A DNA stretch of 64,000 bases from Malus domestica. Its lineage: Eukaryota; Streptophyta; Magnoliopsida; Rosales; Rosaceae. Both the position numbers and the translations under genes were made by a program. The notes below the pieces were generated by a model. That model was not told the origin of the DNA, ran no database searches, and worked only from the letters and a program-made list of their open reading frames with translations. Of the stretch, positions 54,174 through 64,000 are shown one piece after another (positions within the stretch are counted from its first letter, which is position 1; the number at the start of each line of letters is the position of its first letter). The stretch lies in NCBI RefSeq assembly GCF_042453785.1, contig NC_091669.1, positions 13,809,001 through 13,873,000 of the forward strand, read 5' to 3'.

Positions 54174-56350
54174 TTACTCCCAATAGTTTGACAAATCTAG
54201 GGTTGTAGTCACTCCCATATTGACTGCATGCTTATGAAAAACTGCATTTGGTAATACCTTAGTGAGTGGATTAGCAAGCATAGCATAAGTTTCAATGTAA
54301 TCAACCTTGATTTCTCCAGACTTTACCTTCTTCCTTGTCAATGCATATTTGATGTTCAAGTGCTTAGTTCCAGGAGACCTCTTATTATTCTTAGAATAAA
54401 AGATAACAACTTTATTATCACACCAAATTTGAACAGGCTTTGCTATGGAATCCATAATCTCGAGACTACTAATAAAATTTCTCAGCCAAATAGCTTGTGA
54501 TGTAGCTTCATAACATGCTACAAACTCAGCTTGCATGGTAGAAGTGGCAATAGTATCTTGTTTCACACTCTTCCATAACACTGCCCCATTTGCCAACATG
54601 AATATATAACTTAAAGTTGACTTAAGTGAATCAAGGTAGCCTGCAAAATCTGAGTCACTATAGCCTACTGGCTCGAGTCTTGAATCCCTTTTGTATACTA
54701 GCCGATACTTTTTAATTCTTTGCAAATATCTTAAAACTTTCTTGGCAGCTATCAAATGTGCATTACCATGATTAGACCGAAACCTTCCCAATATACTGAT
54801 GGCATATGCAATTTCAGGTCTGGTACATACATGTGCATACATGAGACTCCCAACTAGGGAAGCATAAGGCTTGCTAGCCATTTCTTTTCTCTCAAACTCA
54901 ATCTTGGGCACTGATCCTTACTAAGCTTCTCTCCCTTGTCATTGGAACATCACAACCATTTGAGTCTTCCATATTGAACATTTTAAGTACTTTTTTCAAT
55001 ATATGCTTTTTGTGATAAACCAAGTAGCCCTTTACTTCAATCCCTTATGATCTGAATCCCAAGAACAAAAGCTACATTTCCCATATCTTTCATTTCAAAG
55101 TGTTTTGACATAAATCTCTTGGTGTCACTCAGCAATGATGCATTATTGCAGGCTAATAATATGTCATCTACATAAAGAATGAGAAAAATCAAACAGTTTC
55201 CATTCCTTTTCATGTAAACACATTCATCACTAGGGCTCTCTTCGAAACCATGTGATGAAACAACCTCATCAAACTTCAAATAATATTATCTCGATGTCTA
55301 TTTTAATCTATAAATGGCCTTGTTAAGTTTATAGACCAAATTCTCTTTCCCTTCTTGAATGAAACCCTCTGGTTGCTTCATGTAAATCTCTTCTTCAATA
55401 TTTCCATTCAAAAATGTAGTCTTAACGTCCATTTGATGCAGAAATAAATTGAAGTGAGCCACTAATGCCATGATCACTCTAAAAGAGTCTTTTGTAGAGA
55501 CTGGATAAAATGTTTCATTATAATCAACTCTTTCTTACTGAGTATAACCCTTTGCTACAAGTCTAGCTTTGTATATTTCAATATCACCCTTTCAGTTTCT
55601 CTTGGTCTTGTAAACCCACTTGCAGCCTATTGGTTTACATCCTTGTGGAAGCTCAACCAACTCCCACACTTTGTTCTTATTCATGGAATCTAATTCTGAT
55701 TGCATAACTTTTTGCCAATGTGCATTATTTCGACCCTCAATTAATGTCTTGAAGTTTAATGGATCTTCTTCTTGACTATTAAACTCAGCTTCTTATAGAT
55801 ACACAAACGAAATCATTTCAGATTGCAGACTTTCTTGCACAGGTGGATCTTCTGGTTTCCATTTGCACAAGCTCAATATGTTTTTCTTGAATGATTGTTG
55901 TGTTGTTTAACTACATAGGTTCTTCTGCAACCATTTCTTCTTGTTGAGTAGCCTGTATTGGTTCTTTAACTTGTTCATTTTGCACTAGAATTTGTTAAAC
56001 AACTTCATTTGTCATAGCATCACTTAGGTTTTCATCTTGCAGTGTTGTGATCTCTTCATTCCAGTCAAGATTTTCTTCCTATTGATCATCATTAACTTCT
56101 TCAATGAACTTGGCTCTCCCAATTTCAATGAACCTCGAGGTGTGATTAGGGTAATAAAACCTGTAACCCTTAGTTCTTTCTGGATATCCTACAAAGAAGC
56201 ATGTTATTGTTCTAGGGTCAAACTTCTTCTCCATTGGATTCTATGTTCTTGCTTCTACTGTGCATCCCCAAATTCTCAAGTGATTTCGCACTAGTTTTTT
56301 GTTAGTCCACAATTCGAAGGGTGTCTTGGGAACAAACTTGCTAGGAACTC
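54174..56350 (-). pseudogene. Copia reverse transcriptase and RNase H
   Basis: The RNase H part (54911-54174) has YSDSDFAG, WKSVKQDTIATSTMQAEFVA and WCDNKVVIFYSKN, with the catalytic Asp/Glu residues in place. The reverse transcriptase core at 55279-55037 includes LYVDDILLACNN, the YVDD catalytic pair, and ends LGIQIIRD. Between 55280 and 56350 the N-terminal half of the domain is readable only in pieces (VYKARLV-type and QTDVKTAFLNG-type blocks) because of stops and shifts; another shift separates 55037 from 54911. Normally these domains copy the element's RNA into DNA; this copy cannot. Confidence 0.85.
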
Positions 56351-56935
56351 TATTCAGCGAGTAGTTTACAGTTTTGATTGTTTTTCCCCCAAAGAAAGGT
56401 ACGTAGCTTCGAATTACTCATCATGCTTCTTACCATTTCAATCAAGGTTCTATTTCTTCTTTCACTAACTCCATTTTGCTCAGGGGTACCAAGATTGGTG
56501 TATTGAGCAACAATTCCATGCTCTTGCAGAAACAATGCAAAGGGACCATGCTGCCTACCAGACTCACTAAATTTTTCCATAGTACTCTCCACCCCTATCA
56601 GACCTTACCACCTTATTTTTGTAGTCTAATTGATTCTCTACTTCTGCTTTATAAATTTTGAAAGCAGCAAAGGCACTAGATTTCTCAAGCAACACGTATA
56701 CATGGCCAAACCTAGAAAAGTCATCTATAAATGTGATGAAATACTTGTAGCCATTATGTGTTTGTGTTAGGAAAAGACCACAAATGTCTGTGTGGATTAG
56801 TTTTAACAGCTTTGTACTTCTAATTGAACATTTCTTTTTCTTGTTTATCAATTTTCCCTTAATGCAGTTAGTGCAAATTTCGAAATCACTATAGTTCAGT
56901 GATGGCAGGATTTGTTCTCTAGTCAATCTTTGCAT
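56350..56935 (-). pseudogene. Copia integrase
   Basis: Two overlapping frames (56935-56567 and 56592-56350) make one integrase, joined by a frameshift near 56580. It begins with the end of the pre-integrase zinc finger (CTNCIKGKL), followed by THTDICG-like LIHTDICGLF with the first catalytic Asp, YFITFIDDFSRFGHVYVL, the second in VRSDRGGEYYGK, then the E-containing TNLGTPEQNGVSERRNRTLI. The DDE triad is recognisable. It would insert element DNA into the genome. Confidence 0.85.
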
Positions 56936-57122
56936 TCTCTCTCTAGAAATATGCCCTAATGTTTTGTGCTATAAATTAGATGAGGTGTCGTTTGTCAGTG
57001 TTTGTTTATGCCTTATTGTGTTAACCACACTCATTGGTATATTGCAGTTAAGCTTGAACATATCACCAGTTAGCACTCTATCACCAATTAGCTTAGAACT
57101 TCAAGATATTGAAAAACCAATA

Positions 57123-57410
57123 TCATTTAATATCAAATTTAAACTTTGATTTAACAAGCCTACTAACTGAAACTAAATTCCTTCTTATGGAAGGTATATA
57201 AGCAACATCAACCAAATTTAGCAAAATACCAGAAAATAATTCAAGTCTAACTACTTCAATAAACTCTATTGCAACTCTAGCTCCATTGCCCATGAACACT
57301 GACACCTCATCCTTGTTTGGCACTCTCTTACTAATGTACCCCTGCAATGAGTTTGTTACATGAATTGTAGCACCAGTATCAAGCCACCAGGTATCATAAG
57401 ATATCTCAAC
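57123..57410 (-). pseudogene. Copia protease and spacer
   Basis: The minus strand reads DTWWLDTGATIHVTN, the aspartic protease active site (DTGA), then DVAYIPSIRRNLVSVSRLV, the usual sequence before the integrase zinc finger. The frame reads across the hAT target site at 57403-57410, showing that the hAT inserted into coding sequence. Confidence 0.85.
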
Positions 57411-60400
57411 CAAGGATTGAAATATCGACCAATTCGGTATATATCGATATTTTCAACTGTCGATACTGATACTGGGGGGTAAGGCTATATCTTCCCCTAT
57501 ATCGACGATATATCCCCGATAAGTGGGATATCTCCGTTATTTTGCCAATATTCTCAATATTTCCCCATACCTATAACAAAACCCAAAAAAATTCAAAAGT
57601 TTTGAAGCAAATTGAAACCCAAAAGATTTTTTGGAGGTATATGGGCAATGATTAGATATGTGTGAAGGCTTTTGGCAATATCCAATTCAAAAGATTTTTT
57701 GGAGTATCCATTAATTATTACTATAAAGAATCTATGCACAATGAATTGAGGGGACATACGTGTTTTATCTGAAGAGAAAGAAATACACAAAGCCAAATAT
57801 TAAATTTCTGGTCAAATATATCTTTAATACCCACAAGAAAATGATGCACATGTGTCTAAGCTTCTTGTGGAACTCTTTATCATTAAATATTTGTTTTGTT
57901 TTTTGGTTGTTTCTTTTTCACTTTTTGAAGTCAAGCAATTGGCAATATGCAATGCACTGCCCATATACCTCCAAAAAAATCTGACTACCTTTATTTCCAT
58001 CAAAGCCAGAGAATCATCCAAATGGAATTCATAAAATAAAGTCTGCAAAGCCCATATACCATTGTCCCCCAAACCCCAAAACTTCCCATTGTTATCACGA
58101 GAGAAGCCCTCTTTAAATCAGAGGGTGTTTTACTTTTTTTGGGGCACCAAATCTTCACTTCTCTTCTTTTTCTGCGAGCTTTTCAACTTTTATTTAGTTT
58201 GTGAGCTTCTTTCCTTGTTTGCAAGTTCTCTTTGACTGTTGTTTCAGGTATGTGGCTCTCCCTCATGGTCTGTATTATTTTTGTGATAGATTTGATATTG
58301 TAAGTTAATTTAATATATTTAACTGTGATAGATTAAAAATGGCAAGTAGTAGTAGATCGAGTGGAGCTAGTGTGCCTGGTGGTCTTGATGTGGCATGGAA
58401 ATATGCTCATCCAATAGAAGGCAATAAGCATGGCACAATATGCACATTTTGTGAATCCATATTTAAAATTGGTGGAATTACACGGTTAAAGTATCATTTG
58501 ACCGGATTTGATCCACATAAGAGTGTAAAGAAGTGCAAAGAAGTACCACCAGATATTAAGAAGGAGGTAATTGCATGGATAAAGGATAAAGAGTCTAGCA
58601 AACAACATAAGAAATCTGTTGAAGAAAACATAAGATCTACAGCAAGAAGGGGATACATGGGCAATAAAAGTAGCAATCCTGTTGATGATGATGATGATGA
58701 GGATGAATATGCATATCCTCCAGACATGCACCCTGCGGAGAAAGAAGATTACCTTGCTGTCATTAGAGCGTCAAAGGAAGAAGAATGGTTTAGACAAGGA
58801 GGAGCTTACGGAATGGGAAGCAAACGATTTGCAAGGGGAGCAAGTGGTAGTAGTTAACCGTAATACCGTCACACTCAAAGCCTTCGAGACCCACTCTGAT
58901 CTCTTCCGGTACCAATGCCACACAAGAACACTAGAGCAAAATAGAGAACAATCAAAGGCATGATTAGAAACTCAGCAGAGGTACTTGGAAGATACTGTAG
59001 CAAATTCTTCATACTTGAGAATTTGGCTCCTTAAAAAGCAAGTTCCCCTCATTTCAAGAACATGATTGCTGCAGCCCAACAAGAAGGTTTTGCTTTATTC
59101 CTTATGACTTTCCTTTCTTGAACTTAAATATTCTAAACACACCAATTGCTAATATGAGTTCGATTATATTAGGTCAAGGCATAGCCATACCATCGCCGTA
59201 TGAAATAAAGCATAAGTACTTAGATATGGAACACACAGACATGCAAGCCTATGTGGAAAAAGTAAAGGAAGATTGAGGCGTGTATGGATGCACCATTATG
59301 AGTGATGGATGGACTGGCCCGACGAGGTTGTCCATAATAAATTTCATGGTCTACTCAAACGGGAAAATTTTTTTTTTGAAATCAGTGGATGCTTCAAATA
59401 AAACCAAGGATGCAAAGTACATCGCCAAATTGTTGAAGGATGCCATAAAAGAGGTTGGGTCGTCGAATGTTGTTCATATTGTCACCGACAATGGTTCAGC
59501 CTTTGTTAAGGCTGGAGAGATAATGATAGAGCGGAATCCTATTTATTGGACTCCTTGTGCTGCACATTGCATTGATCTAATATTTGAAGATATTGGGAAG
59601 CAAGAGTCAGTGGCTAATGTCATAAATAAAGCTAGGAAATTAACCAACTACATTTACAATCATGGTTGGCTATTGGCTCAGATGAGGATCTTCTGTCAAG
59701 GAGATTTGGTCTGACCCGGTGTAACTCGGTTTGAGACAAACTACATCACCATCAATAGCATCTTAAATAAGAAAGCTAGGCTGAGGTAACTTTTTACAAG
59801 TGAGGAATGTTATAATAGTCGATTCAGTGAATCAAAAGAAGGGAAGAGAATTGAAAGTCGAGTCCTTGATCATAGATTATGGGATGCCATGGAAGGAGTG
59901 CAATCCATCTATAAGCCTTTGTATAGCATCCTGCGAATTGTTGACACAGAGGTAGTTCCTACAATGCATATCTTATATGATATGTTTCACATAATGAAAG
60001 AGAAGATTTCTAAGTTGAAGGGAAAAAAATGGATTCTCAAAATCATCAATCACAGATGGGATGTCACGTTATCTTGTCCATTACATCAAGCTGGTATGTT
60101 TTAATCTCTTAGTAAAAACGTGCATCAATTTTTAAATTTATACAATGGGCATTAACTAATCTTCATATTTGTAGCCCACTACTTGAACCCTAGATATCAA
60201 TATGAAATAGGGGTTGGCCACAATAAAGAGTTACTTTCAGGACTCCAACACGTATTTGAAAGGTTGAATCCAACTGGGGATAAAGGTTTGCAAGCATTTG
60301 GGGCCAAGTTAAGTGAACACAAAACAATGTCTTCCTCATTAAGTTTAGTTTTATGCAGACTGAACACAAAACATTGTGAATCCAGGTGATAAATTTTAGA

Positions 60401-61889
60401 GACTGTAGAAAGACATTTCGCACTAAGATGGCTGTCAAATCAAGAAAATCAATCCCCCTAGCAGAATGGTGGAATCTTCATGGTGATTCTGCCCCAACCT
60501 TGCAAAAAATTGCTATGCGTATATTGTCACAAACAGCATCATCATCGGCATGTGAGCGAAATTGGAGTGCATTTGATCTTATTCACACGAAACAAAGGAA
60601 CCGTATCGCATATACTAGGCTGTAAAAGATTGTCTTTTGCTATTATAATATGAAACTTAACCTACGTGATGAAGAGGCCGAAATGAACAAGGTTGCAGAA
60701 AATGACTACATACCTTTTTGACATTGCAGGGCAACCATCTGATGATGATAATAATCTAATTCAACAATGGATTATAACAGCTCACTTAGATGATGAACAA
60801 GGCAACCTTGATGCTGTTATAGCATAACATGCTGCCTAAGAAGGAGTTGATGTTGATAGAGTTATATCTGAAGATGTTAAGAGTGGAGATACTTCATCAT
60901 TTGAAAGGGATATGATTGGCACTTAGCAAGGTCAAAGACATCCCTTGAGAGACGATGCCAGTACTAGTAGAAAGGAAAGTTCATCTAATTCGTCAGATAA
61001 TGATGGAGGAAGTAATGCTGGATCATGAGGTAATGAAGAATGAAGACAATATAGCCCATTTACTATCAAGGCTGATTTACTCATGCCACCCAAGATGAGG
61101 ATCATGGATGCAGAGAAGCTGGACCAGGCATTGGTGCAATTGGGAAGCAATACTCAGGGAAAAGAAGCCAACTAATCAATCCATCTGAAGATGACATGGC
61201 GATCAGTTTTGGATCTATGAGCATATGAACTAGACGTAGTACTAACTCAAATGAATCTTATGATGGCTATGGGTATGTCATGTCTAATTATAGTGGAACT
61301 AGTTATGGAGCTCAAGATGATGAATTAGACTATGGACCTACTAATTGGGTTAATCCTAACTATCCCATGTATGGGAGGACAGTAGGGAGCTCAAGAGAGA
61401 CATATGTGTTCCATGTTCAAACATGGTTTACAAACTGCTCAGGTTACATGACTTGGTATGACTATTGTATAAATCTAGATGGTTGTTCCTCATTGTTTGA
61501 ACCTCATAGGAGCTCTTCATTTATGTAGTTGGACACTTATCTAAATTGTAATCTAATGTTTAAACAAACTATGGATTTATGCATGGTTTATTCATTCTAA
61601 TAAACATTTTATTAGAAAACTTTTCGTTAACACGCATTACATACCACCTATATTTCATCATATGTATATCTTATTATTAGTAAATTTTGAGTTTTATTTG
61701 TTCAATACATTCATTGATAATGTACATAACATCTATGAAAGTTTTAGACCAAAATTATGTGTTTCAATGCCTATATCTGTCATTTTTGTTGATTTTTTCC
61801 CGATACCTAAAACGATAACGATATATCCCCCGAAAAATCAGTAAATTGGAGGCCCGATATTATCTGCACGACCGATATTTTAATCCTTG
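57411..61889 (+). mobile_element. hAT transposon, 4.5 kb, inserted in copia coding sequence
   Basis: The ends are CAAGGATTGAAATATCG (57411-57427) and CGATATTTTAATCCTTG (61873-61889), inverted with one mismatch. The 8-bp target duplication ATCTCAAC is perfect (57403-57410 and 61890-61897). Subterminal regions carry many CGATAT/ATATCG motifs (57420-57560 and 61795-61880). It encodes a BED zinc finger protein with DUF659 and a C-terminal dimerisation domain, in plus orientation, now broken. Confidence 0.95.
58339..60626 (+). pseudogene. hAT transposase (BED finger, DUF659, C-terminal dimerisation)
   Basis: ATG 58339 opens a 172-codon frame with a BED-type zinc finger (WKYAHPIEGNKHGTICTFCE ... 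LKYHLTG) and an acidic run (58683-58706). After a stop at 58857, the central part resumes at about 59190 with YGCTIMSDGWTGPTRLSIIN, HIVTDNGSAFVKAGEIM and WTPCAAHCIDLIFEDIG (DUF659, with catalytic Asp in SDGW and TDNG). Later frames give LNPRYQYEIGV and the dimerisation domain LAEWWNLHGDSAPTLQKIAM then SSSACERNWSAF, whose Glu is the third catalytic residue. Many stops and shifts (e.g. 59713, 59790, 60103, 60390) make it inactive. Some gaps may be introns. Confidence 0.9.
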
Positions 61890-61897
61890 ATCTCAAC

Positions 61898-62810
61898 CAA
61901 ATTTGATTCAAAACAAACTGAAATTTTAATACACCATACCTTTGTTTTTCTTACTTTCTTTGTTTTCCTTCCAACGTTTATACCTAGTGCACTTCTTCTT
62001 CTCATGTCCCACCTTTTTGCAGAAGAAACATTTTATTCCAACACCCCAATGCACTCTCAGATGGTTATTGCCCCTATTGACTCTTCTTGCAGCCCTTTTA
62101 TTGTTTTTTCTGTAGAAGATTGTCTTTCTTATTAGGAGGATTTGCAGGGTTGACATTCTGCACTACATTGACTTGTTTCTTCCTTCTATCTTGTCGAATA
62201 TTTTGCTCTTCATGCACACAGATCGCAATCAGCTTGTTCAGGTCCCATTTTTCTTTCTAAGCTATGTAAGTACTCTTCAACTGAGAGTACTCAGGGGGTA
62301 AGGAATTTAGGGCGAGATGAACTAGAAAAGGATCATCGATCTTAATGTTAAGTGCATTCAGTTTTTTAGCTGAATCAACCATTGAGAGAATGTGCTCTTT
62401 CACATCACCACCAAGGTACTTAATGGTTATAAGGGTGTTCATGAGTGTTCTAGTTTTAGCCTTCTCAGATTCTTTGAACTTGGCTTCTATGGAGTCAAGA
62501 TATGCCTTAGCATTATCTGATTCAGTCATTACCCCTCAAACCAGATCAGACATTGACCTTTTGATTACCAGCAACACTATTCTGTTAGGGTTAACCCATT
62601 TTTCATATTCATTTTTCTTGTCTGCAGTTGCATCATTAGTAGGCTTGGTTGCTTCTTTCTCTTTTAGAGTTAAATCGATATCCATGAGCCCTAGAGCTAT
62701 TTCAATATCTTGCCTCCACTTCTTATAGTTGGTTCCATTGAGTGTTTGAATTGAATTTAGGGAGCTAATTACTGAAAGATTTTCAAATGAAAATAAGCAT
62801 TGAGAACTCT
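61898..62810 (-). pseudogene. Copia gag
   Basis: Read on the minus strand from about 62810: LNSIQTLNGTNYKKWRQDIE, the usual Gag start, then an internal TGA near 62540, SDNAKAYLDSIEAKFKESEK, TLITIKYLGGDVKEHI and LVHLALNSLPPEYSQLKSTY (UBN2 domain), and a zinc knuckle CFFCKKVGHEKKKC near 62040-61998. Several stops (e.g. near 62257) interrupt it. It ends at the hAT target site, beyond which the frame continues into protease at 57410. Confidence 0.85.
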
Positions 62811-62815
62811 ATATT

Positions 62816-63260
62816 CTGTATAACTTAAACAACTCAACCTTTGTTTGGTTTTTCAAGTTTAATAAGTATTAGTGCAAAATATACAAGTTGCATAAGTAAT
62901 GGTACAACATGAAAGCCATCCATCTTTGTTTGGCAATTAACTTTCACAGCTCACGCATCTTATATGTTTCCACTGAGCTATCAGTAACCGAACCAATATC
63001 AATTAGTCACACCTTTATTTGGGGATATAATCTTATTATTATGGCTACTGATACAAGCTGATTAATCAGACCTTGATTTTTTAGCAGTTCTTGAATTACT
63101 GAAACGAATTTGTTGTGTTTCATTCATCCAATTACATCTCAAAAGACATTGATCATCTTATAACTTTCAGCATGCTTTGAACCTTTAAAACTGTCGATCA
63201 TTAGACATGCTTAACAATCAAGACTCTTATGCAAACAATTGTTGAGTTTTTGATGCAGAC
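62816..63260. other. Junction between copia gag and gypsy gag
   Basis: AT-rich; no copy of the copia 3' LTR and no primer-binding site were recognised, although a 5' LTR should lie here. Nothing coding. Confidence 0.4.
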
Positions 63261-63329
63261 ATAATGGCTAGTTCATTTATCGATCGTTGGGATAAATTGA
63301 ATGCTTAACATTATTACTATGTTTCCAAG

Positions 63330-64000
63330 GCGAAATGTTCATTCCCAAGGAGATGCAATGGCAGAAATCAAGCAATTTGTGGCTCGACATGACAATCAGT
63401 TTGCAGAAATGATGCATATGATGGAGGAAATCTAACTTTGACTTCCTGACAATCCGCCACCAAATCGTCCAGAAAGACAAAACCCTTCACCACCACCAGA
63501 GGGTTACGAGGAAGATTATGAAGAAGAACCTAGAAATGTTAATCCATTTGCGGGTTTTAGGGCATGAATGAGACCATATATTCCCCACAAAGCAGCTGCT
63601 TAGGTAATTCAAAATAACGATAATCGCTGGGATTTTGGTTTTAAAACTAAAATCCCTGAGTTTTATGGTGGGATGCAACCAGAGGATCTCTTAGAGTGGT
63701 TGACAGTAGTAGATGACATCTTTGATTTCAATGAGGTTCTAGAAGACAAAAAGGTGGGATTGGTAGCCACTCATTTACGAGGAACAGCATCAGCTTAGTG
63801 GCAACAAGTTAAGGCCTCTCGGATTCTAAAGGGAAAGAGAAAGAAAAAGATTGAAACATGGGAAAAGATGAAGAAATACATGCATACTGAATTTTTGCCT
63901 CACAATTACACAAGATCTTTGTATATGAAGTTACAAAATCTTCAGCAAGGCAATAGGTCAATGAGTTCTTACACGGAGGAATTTTACAATCTGCTTGCAC
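63330..64000 (+). pseudogene. Gypsy (chromovirus-type) gag, runs off the window
   Basis: Plus-strand pieces give FVARHDNQFAEMM, then WDFGFKTKIPEFYGGMQPED, LLEWLTVVDDIFDFNEV, VGLVATHLRGTASA, a TAG (63795-63797 region), WQQVKASR, ETWEKMKKYMHTEFLPHNYT and SMSSYTEEFYNLLA up to the last base. This is the Retrotrans_gag domain of Tekay/Reina-like chromoviruses. In-frame stops at about 63434, 63566, 63601 and 63796 show decay. The rest of the element lies beyond the window. Confidence 0.8.

Larger units (their letters stand above)
53000..62815 (-). mobile_element. Ty1/copia retrotransposon, decayed, interrupted by a hAT element
   Basis: On the minus strand the order is gag (62810-61898), protease (57410-57123), integrase (56935-56350), reverse transcriptase (about 56300-55037), RNase H (54911-54174), then a polypurine-like CCTAGTGGGAGAA and a 3' LTR (53498 to about 53000). 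This is the copia gene order (integrase before reverse transcriptase). The hAT element 57411-61889 splits it between gag and protease. A matching 5' LTR was not found beyond 62815. The coding part has several frameshifts and stops. Confidence 0.85.

Overview
The window is nuclear DNA of a flowering plant, most likely a Rosaceae species of the apple/pear group. The evidence is spliced host genes with GT-AG introns, AT-rich spacers, abundant plant transposon families (Tat-type gypsy, copia, PIF/Harbinger, hAT, an L1-type LINE), an Au-like SINE and a solo LTR of the 5S-carrying TRIM Cassandra. The family assignment rests on recognition of repeats and protein flavour and is an inference.

Host genes are few. 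(1) A single-exon type I MADS-box gene (AGL61/AGL62-like) at 12606-13337 (-), with four perfect telobox motifs in its leader. (2) Two related SAUR genes at 33354-33593 (truncated) and 36273-36620 (intact), with a frameshifted RALF-like peptide pseudogene between them. (3) A large 17-exon homeobox-DDT gene of the RLT family (RLT3-like) at 38709-47192 (-). Its exons splice to an open frame of 1208 codons, with a 22-residue coding minisatellite in exon 4 and a SINE in an intron. A U6 snRNA pseudogene lies at 37243-37336 (-).

Most of the rest is nested transposons. 1-7346: the 3' part of a Tat-type gypsy element with a gag frame but no pol, and a long spliced antisense gene with a plant mobile domain. 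8331-10535: a LINE missing its 3' half and a copia gag remnant, followed by a ~1 kb hairpin (10580-11566). 15373-29712: a PIF/Harbinger element with matching terminal inverted repeats and TTA target duplications, split by a ~10.4 kb LTR element (A, minus strand). Inside A lies a second, 3.7 kb LTR element (B, plus strand, AATCC target duplications). B carries pieces of four unrelated host genes (TatA/Tha4-like, patatin-like, malectin-like receptor kinase, SnRK2 kinase). By eye, B's LTRs are more diverged than those of A that surrounds it, so B may have travelled as cargo of A.

30676-34960 holds several short non-autonomous DNA elements around the SAUR/RALF cluster. 47400-53000 is spacer with SINE-like repeats and the Cassandra solo LTR. 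53000-62815 is a decayed copia element (-) interrupted by a hAT element (57411-61889, 8-bp duplication ATCTCAAC). The window ends in a decayed chromovirus-type gypsy gag (+). The main points are the cargo-bearing nested element, the antisense gene in a pol-less gypsy element, the telobox cluster on a probable PRC2-type target, and the long hairpin.
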